A program made the translations under genes and the position numbers. From an uncultured Acidobacteriota bacterium (GTDB lineage Bacteria > Acidobacteriota > Terriglobia > UBA7540): DNA of 5,012 nucleotides. The notes below the pieces were generated by a model, which saw only the letters and a list, made by a program, of their open reading frames with translations, ran no database searches and was not told the origin of the DNA. The stretch covers positions 1 through 5,012 of the forward strand of contig CALCEB010000169.1 of assembly GCA_937900045.1 (NCBI GenBank), read 5' to 3'. Below are positions 1-5,011 of the stretch, in pieces. How positions within the stretch are numbered: position 1 is the stretch's first letter; each line of letters starts with the position of its first letter.

Positions 1-50
1 CTCAGGCCCCTCGAATCCTAAAGTCAGCGCTTTTCACGCCGGATTCAGGT
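1..50 (+). repeat. Left arm of a perfect 50-bp inverted repeat at the window ends
   Basis: Bases 1-50 are the exact reverse complement of 4962-5011; base 51 is the first mismatch. Here the segment is in frame with the TonB-dependent receptor, and the conserved GFRYD motif runs across its inner boundary, so this copy looks native. Confidence 0.97.
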
Positions 51-1486
51 ATGACGTCACGCTGCTTCCAACCTCTGGTACAGCAGCGAACCGAACAAAC
101 GAGGTAGGCAATTTCAACCTCAACAATGGGACTTATGTTTTACAGGCGGCGTCTCCCCCCTGCTCGAACACAGTGGGTGCTCCCTGCATCCCGGGTGGAA
201 GCCTGCCGCAACACGTAATTGTTTCAAATAGCGGTCATTTATTGAATAACACTTATGACAATTTCCAGCCCCGCATTGGATTGGCGTATCGCCTCAATTC
301 CAATACGGCGCTGCGTGCGTCGTTCGGACGTTTCTTCGATAATTGGGCGGGTGTGACCCAAGAGGGCGCAATTTACGCCGAATCTTGGCCGAGCGTAGGA
401 GCGCTCGGCGTTGGGTCTGTAAATCTAACCTACCCGACCGTGTCTGCCCAGAACCCTCTCGGTCTCGGAAGCGGACCGATTTTACCGGCATCATCTCCGT
501 TTGGCTCGGTTTTCCCAGGCGTCAATCCGCTTTCCCAAGATGCATATTCGGATCAGTGGAACATTGGCTTTCAGAGACAGATTGGTCTGAATACCGTCTT
601 CTCTATGAACTACGTCGGTTCCCATGACAGCCGCCTGCCTTTATTCTTATCCCAAAATGTGGCGCTTGCTCCCGGTCCCGGAGACCCTCAGCAGCGTGCT
701 CCATTTCCATACATGGTAGCTCAACCTTACACGCAAAGCTGGGGCAGGAGCGATTACAACGCGTTGGAAGTCTCCATGAACAGGGAGACCCGTAAGGGGC
801 TGACTTACAATCTCTCCTATACTTGGTCCAAAACAATGGACATTGGCTGTGACGGATATTACAGTTTCTGCTCGATCCAGGATCCTAACCATTGGGCCAA
901 CAATAAGAGTGTGGCCGGTTTTGATCTTCCAAACATCTTCTCAGCAAGCTGGGTCTATCAACTACCGTACGGGAAGGGTATGAAGTGGAATTCGGACAAT
1001 CGGTTGGTGAGCGGCATATTGGGAGGCTGGCAACTGAACGGAATCCTTTTCCTATCGAGCGGCCAACCGTATTCGATAGGAACTAGTGGTGACATCGCGA
1101 ACATTGGAAATGTCCTACTCGGTGGGGCAGGTATCGGAGGGGCAGAGCGACCAAATCTGGTGGGTGATCCCAGCCTCTCAAGTCCAACTCCCGCCGAGTG
1201 GTTCAATGCTCAAGCCTTCGCGAATCCTGCTCCATTCACCTTTGGAAATCTTGGCCGCAATACCTTGAGAACTGCTTGGGACAAGAATCTCGATCTTTCG
1301 ATCTTCCGCTTATTTCCATTATCTGAGACAAAGAGTTTGGAATTCCGTTTCGAAGCTTTCAATTCGACAAACACACCTGTCTTCGGTATTCCTGACAATA
1401 TTGTATCTGACCCGACCTTTGGAACGGTCAGCAATACAGCTAACACAGAGCGGGAGCTACAGTTCGCACTGAAGTTTTACTTCTGA
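2..1486 (+). CDS. TonB-dependent receptor, Oar-like, C-terminal part (5' end cut by the window edge)
   Basis: This encodes the C-terminal 494 residues of an outer-membrane beta-barrel receptor, the family that imports large ligands using TonB energy. The frame is open from base 2, so the GTG at 173 is internal and not the start. Visible landmarks are GFRYDVTLLP near residues 14-23, a Cys-containing loop (CSNTVGAPCIPGG), DNFQPRIGLAYR, ASFGRFFDNWAG, QWNIGFQRQIG, SMNYVGSHDSRL, YNALEVSMNRE, LSYTWSKTMD and GGWQLNGILFLSSGQPYS, then LDLSIFRLFPL and a last strand ending in F. These are alternating barrel strands, and a C-terminal aromatic is the known signal for outer-membrane insertion. Such receptors in Acidobacteriota usually exceed 1000 residues, with a signal peptide, a carboxypeptidase-regulatory-like domain and a plug; all of these would lie to the left of the window. 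The ligand cannot be read from the sequence. No strong terminator follows the stop. Confidence 0.93.
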   Translation, partial: SGPSNPKVSAFHAGFRYDVTLLPTSGTAANRTNEVGNFNLNNGTYVLQAASPPCSNTVGAPCIPGGSLPQHVIVSNSGHLLNNTYDNFQPRIGLAYRLNSNTALRASFGRFFDNWAGVTQEGAIYAESWPSVGALGVGSVNLTYPTVSAQNPLGLGSGPILPASSPFGSVFPGVNPLSQDAYSDQWNIGFQRQIGLNTVFSMNYVGSHDSRLPLFLSQNVALAPGPGDPQQRAPFPYMVAQPYTQSWGRSDYNALEVSMNRETRKGLTYNLSYTWSKTMDIGCDGYYSFCSIQDPNHWANNKSVAGFDLPNIFSASWVYQLPYGKGMKWNSDNRLVSGILGGWQLNGILFLSSGQPYSIGTSGDIANIGNVLLGGAGIGGAERPNLVGDPSLSSPTPAEWFNAQAFANPAPFTFGNLGRNTLRTAWDKNLDLSIFRLFPLSETKSLEFRFEAFNSTNTPVFGIPDNIVSDPTFGTVSNTANTERELQFALKFYF

Positions 1487-1661
1487 TTTATCATACGTTA
1501 GGACGACTCCCCGAGCCAGAATCAACCCACAGATACTGCTGAGAAGGCATTTTTCCAATGGGAATGTCGTAGATGTTGATTTGTGGAAGCGAATGTGAGA
1601 CACTCCCCTCAACAGCCAAGAAACACCCCCAATGGAAAATCGCCGTTTCATACGCGGGACG

Positions 1662-1669
1662 GGAGGAGG
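1662..1669 (+). promoter_or_regulatory. Shine-Dalgarno sequence that decides the start of the 445-residue gene
   Basis: GGAGGAGG lies 8 bases before the ATG at 1678. The upstream in-frame ATG at 1573 has no comparable purine-rich site. The peptide from 1678 also opens with MSFLDSLLGGKKK, an ordinary-looking N-terminus for a small cytoplasmic protein, so 1678 is preferred. Confidence 0.75.
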
Positions 1670-1677
1670 GTGCTGGA

Positions 1678-3015
1678 ATGAGCTTTCTAGATAGCCTACT
1701 CGGCGGTAAAAAGAAGCCTGAGGGCAGAGCTGAAAAGCCAAGGCAAGCAGATTCAGCAAGCGTCACAACCCAAGGCATCTCGCGCGAGGCCGCGGCGCTC
1801 GTTACGGACGCCCTGAAGATCATCGAGGCGCAGATAAAAATCGGACCGGAGAACACCTATATAGAAAGTACCGGAGCTGAAGGGAAAGTGATAGAGGCTA
1901 CGCGGAAATTTGCGGAAGCGCATAGCCTTCATCCACAGAACGCTCTTCTCCATTATGCTTATGCGTCTGCACTTGACACTGCTATGCAGTTCAAGTCGGC
2001 TGCGGAGGAAATGAAGCGCCTCGCTGCGGCTAACCCCAACTTTCTGCTCGCGAGATTTGCAATTACAAGTGGAGAGCTGCTGACCCTGCGGCCAGAAACT
2101 CGGGGTTGGACTCTTAACGAGGCAGGCAGTTATCCTCTATTTACACTACCTCCTTGGGGCCCTCTTACTGCAACTGTACACCCACGAATCTCGGCGACTG
2201 TTAAAACTGGTGTGCTTGTTGCTACGCGAGATAGGCTGGCATCCCGGGCTACCCTCTTCTTGCGCGACGATCAAGGCGATTTTCAGGATATTCAGGCGCT
2301 CAAATCCGCAAGGATCGACCTGACAACGATGATAAGTCCGGTAACCACACCGCAAGTTGCTGCGCTCTACGCAAAGATATGGGACAACCCTCGTAGTCCG
2401 TATCAAGTCGAGGCCTTTGACTTGCCGCTGGGCCCCCGCGGAAGCAAGAGTAGGCGTGTATACGAGTTTCTCTGCCTTCAAGAAGACATAGACTTCGCGG
2501 TGATTGACCGCTCGGATCGCATCCTTCTCAATAAGAGGCTGAGCATACCTCCAGCAATGCAACAAACGAATCGCCAGATTCTAGAGCTGCTAATTCAGGT
2601 CCCTGACGGCCCAAAGGTTTCTGACGCCGAGTTGTATAAGGCTCTGACGGAGCATAAGCGCCGCATTCCGCTGCCTGGTGTTAAACCAGGCCCACCGTCC
2701 TCGCCCGTAGCCGTGTCTGCTCATCCGCACGTTGTTGACCTGCGTTCGTCGGCCGAGATCGAAATCGAGAAGAGAGCGCGATCACCTTTGGCCGGTCCCA
2801 CGGAGGAGGTTGCAAAACGCTTAGTAGGTCTGTTGACGCAAACCACGCAAAAAGGAGACGAAGCTTACAGAAGTATCAGGCAGGCAGGCGAGCAGTTGAA
2901 CAGCGAAGGGGGCATTGAACGCATGAGGGAAGTGGGGTACCGTGTAATGGCACTCGGAGGGAAAGCTCGCCTGCTGGAAGTCATATGGGACCGAATCGGA
3001 CAGTGGATGGCTTAG
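1678..3015 (+). CDS. Hypothetical protein with TPR-like N-terminal region and conserved-looking helical C-terminal domain
   Basis: This is an intact 445-residue protein of unknown function. It has no signal peptide and no clear membrane segment, so it is probably cytoplasmic. The basic start (MSFLDSLLGGKKK) leads into helices. Residues about 66-124 look like one to two degenerate TPR units (EATRKFAEAHSLHPQNALLHYAYASALD, described here in pieces: a helix pair around residues 73-100, then FKSAAEEMKRLAAANPNF), which suggests protein-protein contacts. Residues about 140-305 are a mixed beta-rich region with no motif I can name. Residues 335-370 are a Pro/Ser-rich linker. Residues about 376-445 form a helical domain with EQLNSEGGIERMREVGYRV and a final WDRIGQWMA, a pattern resembling small bacterial domains that end in a Trp-rich IGxW tail. 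No catalytic motif is visible. The gene stands alone: the receptor stops 191 bases upstream, and the next genes are on the other strand. An alternative ATG at 1573 would add 35 residues of poor quality. Confidence 0.82.
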   Translation: MSFLDSLLGGKKKPEGRAEKPRQADSASVTTQGISREAAALVTDALKIIEAQIKIGPENTYIESTGAEGKVIEATRKFAEAHSLHPQNALLHYAYASALDTAMQFKSAAEEMKRLAAANPNFLLARFAITSGELLTLRPETRGWTLNEAGSYPLFTLPPWGPLTATVHPRISATVKTGVLVATRDRLASRATLFLRDDQGDFQDIQALKSARIDLTTMISPVTTPQVAALYAKIWDNPRSPYQVEAFDLPLGPRGSKSRRVYEFLCLQEDIDFAVIDRSDRILLNKRLSIPPAMQQTNRQILELLIQVPDGPKVSDAELYKALTEHKRRIPLPGVKPGPPSSPVAVSAHPHVVDLRSSAEIEIEKRARSPLAGPTEEVAKRLVGLLTQTTQKGDEAYRSIRQAGEQLNSEGGIERMREVGYRVMALGGKARLLEVIWDRIGQWMA

Positions 3016-3109
3016 TCTCCGAGTTCAGAGGAAAATTATTGTGGCTCGGCCATATAATCGCACTTACCATTAAGGTGGACCCCAATGTCAAGACCATTTT
3101 TTTGCTCGT

Positions 3110-3147
3110 GGGTGGCGCATACATTGGTTTTTATGTATGCGCCACCC
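3110..3147. repeat. Perfect 15-bp hairpin with an 8-base loop
   Basis: GGGTGGCGCATACAT (3110-3124) pairs without mismatch with ATGTATGCGCCACCC (3133-3147) across the loop TGGTTTTT. It begins 95 bases after the 445-residue gene. No U-tract follows the stem on either strand, so it is not a canonical intrinsic terminator, though it could still stabilise mRNA 3' ends or stop transcription as a bidirectional hairpin. The GC box GCGCCACCC in its right arm recurs at 3299-3307 and 3799-3807, which suggests a dispersed intergenic repeat family of REP type. Confidence 0.75.
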
Positions 3148-3196
3148 GCCTCTGCGACCGCCGATCTCTATTTGTCAACAGGTTCCGCCGCTCATA

Positions 3197-3215
3197 GAGC
3201 GCCGCTACAGCAAAG
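3197..3215. repeat. 19-base direct repeat, copy 1 (left of hicBA)
   Basis: GAGCGCCGCTACAGCAAAG is identical, in the same orientation, to bases 3842-3860. Identity stops exactly at both ends of the 19 bases. The two copies lie on opposite sides of the hicBA module. Confidence 0.85.
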
Positions 3216-3222
3216 CTGGCAG

Positions 3223-3253
3223 CCACGGTCAATCGTTGTGTGATTGACCGTGG
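3223..3253. terminator. Perfect 12-bp hairpin beyond the 3' end of hicA
   Basis: CCACGGTCAATC (3223-3234) pairs perfectly with GATTGACCGTGG (3242-3253) across a 7-base loop. It starts 60 bases past the hicA stop when read on the minus strand, so it could end the hicBA transcript or protect its 3' end. No U-tract follows on either strand, so the terminator role is inferred from position and stem strength only. It may instead be another dispersed intergenic palindrome. Confidence 0.5.
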
Positions 3254-3294
3254 GGATTTCCTCCCACCGCCACAGACACCGCAAACTACGCCGC

Positions 3295-3307
3295 GTCGGC
3301 GCCACCC
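3295..3307. repeat. 13-base GC-rich direct repeat, copy 1
   Basis: GTCGGCGCCACCC recurs identically at 3795-3807 in the same orientation. It lies just outside the 3' end of hicA, inside the 19-base repeat copy at 3197. Its core GCGCCACCC also forms an arm of the hairpin at 3110-3147. Confidence 0.75.
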
Positions 3308-3312
3308 TCAGC

Positions 3313-3521
3313 CTAGCGAAGTTGTTGGAACTCTTCCGGCGTGATTCCCAGTTGGCGCAGAATTTTGAAAAACAGAGGAGCGCCAATTTCGCGGCCTGCG
3401 TGGAGGGGAATGGTGACGGCGCGGCCATCGGGGTGGTTCCACCGCTCATGGCTTGTCTCTTCTTGGAGAATCCCAGGCGGCGTGCGGCAAGCTGAAATTC
3501 GCGAGCCGTCGCGCTAGGCAT
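3313..3521 (-). pseudogene. hicA: HicA-family mRNA interferase toxin, broken by a frameshift
   Basis: HicA toxins are small dsRBD-like ribonucleases that cleave mRNA and use one catalytic His in an RQxGSH motif. The first 23 codons from ATG 3521 read MPSATAREFQLAARRLGF then SKKRQ. The conserved remainder appears only in another frame, from about 3453: SHERWNHPDGRAVTIPL, HAGREIGAPLFFKILRQLG, then ITPEEFQQLR and a stop at 3313-3315. The two parts sum to 69 residues where about 71 are expected, and the total length of 209 bases is 7 short of 72 codons. A 7-base loss removing the xG of RQxGSH fits, as does a single-base loss. In the unshifted frame translation runs on to 3192 as a 109-residue product without the catalytic His. 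The start overlaps the hicB stop by 8 bases, the usual coupled arrangement. Whether this is a true mutation or a sequencing error cannot be told from one sequence. Confidence 0.85.
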
Positions 3522-3726
3522 GAACGATTTCCGTGGTGTCGGCGGGTAGTGCGGCTCCTCTCTCGGAATACTCTTCAACCATCATATTGAATACGTTAGA
3601 GAGTTCTGCCAAGGCCTCTTCACGTGTAGGCATAAGCGCGTAGCAACCGGAGATTGCAGGGATTTCCGCCACCCACGAACCGTCTTCCTGCCGGTAGAGA
3701 ACCGTCTTGTAGTCTTCAAGCTTCAT
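3514..3726 (-). CDS. hicB: HicB-family antitoxin
   Basis: This 70-residue antitoxin belongs to a type II HicAB module, which binds and blocks the HicA ribonuclease; family members often also repress their own operon. The sequence shows the HicB partial RNase H-like fold: a first strand (YKTVLYRQEDGSWVAEIP), the AISGCYALMPTREEAL turn, and a helix (AELSNVFNMMVEEY) ending in a short acidic tail. Length is normal for the short HicB class. There is no extra C-terminal ribbon-helix-helix or HTH DNA-binding domain, so self-repression would need the fold itself or a partner. It is upstream of hicA, with an 8-base overlap. GAGGTG at 3731-3736 lies 4 bases before the ATG and supports the start. With hicA broken, it may be kept as an orphan antitoxin or be in early decay. 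Confidence 0.9.
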   Translation of the reverse strand: MKLEDYKTVLYRQEDGSWVAEIPAISGCYALMPTREEALAELSNVFNMMVEEYSERGAALPADTTEIVHA

Positions 3727-3730
3727 GCGA

Positions 3731-3736
3731 CACCTC
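3731..3736 (-). promoter_or_regulatory. Shine-Dalgarno sequence of hicB
   Basis: GAGGTG on the minus strand sits 4 bases before the hicB ATG (3724-3726) and supports this start. Further upstream a TATGCT (3756-3761) could be a -10 box, but no convincing -35 is visible at the right spacing, so no promoter is called. Confidence 0.6.
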
Positions 3737-3775
3737 GAAACCTTAATGTGAGTTTAGCATAGAGGCCAGTCGGTT

Positions 3776-3801
3776 CGCCGACATGAAAAACGATGTCGGC
3801 G
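3776..3801. repeat. 9-bp hairpin with an 8-base A-rich loop
   Basis: CGCCGACAT (3776-3784) pairs with ATGTCGGCG (3793-3801) around GAAAAACG. It lies 50 bases upstream of the hicB start and overlaps the second 13-base repeat. It could be part of an intergenic repeat element or an operator-like palindrome for the toxin-antitoxin module; the sequence alone does not decide this. Confidence 0.5.
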
Positions 3802-3807
3802 CCACCC
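3795..3807. repeat. 13-base GC-rich direct repeat, copy 2
   Basis: This is identical to 3295-3307, in the same orientation and exactly 500 bases away. It forms part of the right arm of the hairpin at 3776-3801. Confidence 0.75.
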
Positions 3808-3841
3808 GTGGGTTCTGGCGCTCCCTTCCAGGGCAGGCTCC

Positions 3842-3860
3842 GAGCGCCGCTACAGCAAAG
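3842..3860. repeat. 19-base direct repeat, copy 2 (right of hicBA)
   Basis: This is identical to 3197-3215 in the same orientation. Together the copies give the order 19-mer, 13-mer, hicA-hicB, 13-mer, 19-mer, with unequal spacings (79 and 34 bases) between the two repeat types on each side. Confidence 0.85.
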
Positions 3861-3902
3861 AAACTAAGACACTGCCGAATTTTCAAACGTTTTTGGTTAG
3901 CC

Positions 3903-4370
3903 TTACCGTCGTGGCCGCACCAAACCGGGCTTGCCGCTCACACCCACGCCGGATAGGGGTAGGTTCTGCGGACTGCCGGGAGCATTGTCAGTGATGGTGA
4001 CCGCTGCGGCCAGGGTTCCGGTGTCAACCGGAAAGAAATAAACCGTGATCTGGCAACTATCGCCGGCCGCCAGCGTGTTCGGGTTGACCGGGCAGTTGTT
4101 CACCTGCGCGAAGTCGTTGCTGTTTTGGCCAGTAACAGCGATGCCCGTAATCGACAGAGGCAGTCCGCCCGTGTTGGTCAGCGTGACCACCTGCGGAACG
4201 TTCGGTGCTGAAACGACCTGTGGGCCGAAGGTCAAGCTGGTAGGGCTGAGACTCACGAGCGGGCCAAGCCCCACGTCCAGGCTGAAGACCGTGCCACAAC
4301 AGAACTCGTTGGCCCCGCCATAGAACGTTGTCCCGTAGAAGTCTCCATTGGTGTCCTGGATCAGCGCCGC
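3903..4370 (-). CDS. GloVer-repeat / choice-of-anchor (ASH-like) secreted protein, C-terminal fragment
   Basis: This is the last 155 residues of a larger protein whose 5' part is missing. Reading from 4370, residues 1-30 hold the end of a GloVer repeat (ALIQDTNGDFYGTTFYGG, then CCGTVFSL), the beta-propeller-like unit typical of large secreted Acidobacteriota proteins. Residues about 38-145 are an ASH/choice-of-anchor D type immunoglobulin-like domain: SLSPTSLTFGPQVV, VTLTNTGGLPLSITGI, NDFAQVNNCPVNPNTLAAG, DSCQITVYFFP and NLPLSGVGVSG. The two Cys in NNC and DSC probably form a disulfide, consistent with export. The protein ends in a short basic tail (KPGLVRPRR). A GTG at 4274 could serve as a start, but it lies inside continuing homology, so it is not a true start. 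In-frame sequence beyond about 4373 loses resemblance and hits a stop at 4383-4385, within the beta-helix gene on the other strand. This is therefore a truncated gene, or half of a chimera. Confidence 0.82.
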   Translation of the reverse strand, partial: AALIQDTNGDFYGTTFYGGANEFCCGTVFSLDVGLGPLVSLSPTSLTFGPQVVSAPNVPQVVTLTNTGGLPLSITGIAVTGQNSNDFAQVNNCPVNPNTLAAGDSCQITVYFFPVDTGTLAAAVTITDNAPGSPQNLPLSGVGVSGKPGLVRPRR

Positions 4371-4375
4371 GCGGC
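4366..4375. other. Junction of two truncated genes at a 10-bp GC palindrome
   Basis: GCCGCGCGGC is a perfect palindrome. Minus-strand homology to the GloVer/ASH protein runs up to about 4370, and plus-strand homology to the beta-helix protein begins at about 4373. Neither gene has a start or regulatory region here, so this is a breakpoint and not a divergent promoter. Confidence 0.6.
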
Positions 4376-4978
4376 ATTCTCTTCAATCCCCAAACCTTCA
4401 CTTCCAAATCTTGGGCCAGGCCCGCCGAGGCGGTCATTCACATCTTTCAAGCCTATTACTGGGGCAATTTGCAGTGGCAGCTCAAGAGTGTGGATGGGGC
4501 CAATCACCGCATCTGGTTTGGATGGGGCGGCTGGCAGATTGGGGCCAAGTGGTCGCGCAATCCTTTCGCCGTCAACCAGCATTCGCGCTTCTACATTGAG
4601 AATGTCTTTGAGGAATTGGATGCGCCAGGCGAATGGTACCTGGACCAAAAGGCGGGAGTGCTCTACTACATGCCGGAAGAGGGTGTGGACATGCGATCAG
4701 CGCGGGTGGAGGCGCCGGTGTTGGAAGAAGCCGTCCGGCTGGAGGGAACGGAAGAAGAACCGGTTCATGATGTGGTGTTCAAGGGATTCCGTCTGGCTCA
4801 TACCAGGTCCACCTTCCTCGAGAAGTACGAGATTCCCTCGCTCAGTGATTGGTCGATTCACCGGGGAGGGACGGTCTGGATGGAAGGGGCGCGGGATTGC
4901 CGGGTGGAGGACTGCTGGTTCGACGCGGTGGGTGGGAACGGGGCGTTTCTGAACCGCTATAACCTGAATCCGGCGTGA
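4373..4978 (+). CDS. Right-handed parallel beta-helix protein, internal fragment
   Basis: This is an internal piece of a large secreted beta-helix protein, of the pectate-lyase/glycosidase-like type seen in Acidobacteriota and Verrucomicrobiota. Recognisable blocks are FTSKSWARPAEAVIHIFQ, YYWGNLQWQLKSVDG, FGWGGWQIG, SRFYIENVFEELDAPGEWYL, DQKAGVLYYMPEEGVDM, VVFKGFRLAHTRSTFLEKYE, SLSDWSIHRGGTVWMEG, and CRVEDCWFDAVGGNGAFLNRYN, where the beta-helix coils begin. The EWYLD / GVLYYMP block normally sits just before the helix. The substrate is unknown and no catalytic residue can be assigned. In-frame codons extend back to a TTG at 4328, but they come from the opposite-strand gene, so the real 5' end is missing. 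The 3' end is also false: after NRYN (about 4961) the frame enters the copied 50-base terminal sequence and stops within five codons. The full family protein would continue for several hundred residues. Confidence 0.8.
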   Translation, partial: GILFNPQTFTSKSWARPAEAVIHIFQAYYWGNLQWQLKSVDGANHRIWFGWGGWQIGAKWSRNPFAVNQHSRFYIENVFEELDAPGEWYLDQKAGVLYYMPEEGVDMRSARVEAPVLEEAVRLEGTEEEPVHDVVFKGFRLAHTRSTFLEKYEIPSLSDWSIHRGGTVWMEGARDCRVEDCWFDAVGGNGAFLNRYNLNPA

Positions 4979-5011
4979 AAAGCGCTGACTTTAGGATTCG
5001 AGGGGCCTGAG
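4962..5011 (-). repeat. Right arm of the perfect 50-bp inverted repeat, probably a fold-back of the left end
   Basis: This is the exact reverse complement of bases 1-50. It interrupts the beta-helix reading frame precisely at its inner boundary (after the Tyr-Asn of NRYN) and brings a stop at 4976-4978. It therefore looks foreign here, as if a piece of the receptor gene were joined in reverse. Confidence 0.97.

Larger units (their letters stand above)
3016..3312. other. Intergenic region with two hairpins and short repeats, no supported gene
   Basis: This convergent gap lies between the 445-residue gene (+) and hicA (-). It holds a T-run (3097-3103), a 15-bp perfect hairpin, a 19-base repeat copy, a 12-bp perfect hairpin and a 13-base GC-rich repeat copy, each listed separately. 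The short open frames crossing it are built from the hairpin arms and have no ribosome site or family resemblance. I take the region as non-coding, with transcription from both sides probably ending here. Confidence 0.7.
3727..3902. other. Intergenic region upstream of hicBA with repeat copies
   Basis: This is non-coding space between the hicB start and the stop of the GloVer/ASH gene. It must carry the hicBA promoter. It contains a 9-bp hairpin, the second 13-base repeat and the second 19-base repeat. No hairpin with a U-tract follows the GloVer/ASH stop on the minus strand. Confidence 0.6.

Noticed and set aside
1546..1644. Imperfect inverted repeat (1546-1562 with 1628-1644) before the 445-residue gene
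   Set aside because: Only 14 of 17 bases pair across a 65-base loop, which is too weak to call a regulatory structure.
3053..3058. TATAAT as a promoter for a small RNA containing the 3110 hairpin
   Set aside because: The -10 match is perfect, but no -35 box is present at suitable spacing, and no gene follows on that strand.
3091..3103. T-run at 3097-3103 as an intrinsic terminator for the 445-residue gene
   Set aside because: Only a 4-bp stem can form directly before it; the strong hairpin lies after the T-run, the wrong order for an intrinsic terminator.
2985..3197. A 70-residue plus-strand open frame with a hydrophobic stretch
   Set aside because: It overlaps the end of the 445-residue gene, has no ribosome site, and its apparently hydrophobic segment is the translation of the 3110-3147 hairpin.
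4328..4372. TTG at 4328 as the start of the beta-helix gene
   Set aside because: The codons up to 4372 are the antisense of the GloVer/ASH fragment and do not resemble the family; there is no ribosome site.
4057..4437. A 126-residue minus-strand open frame across the gene junction
   Set aside because: It is out of frame with the recognisable GloVer/ASH sequence and spans the breakpoint, so it is a shadow frame.
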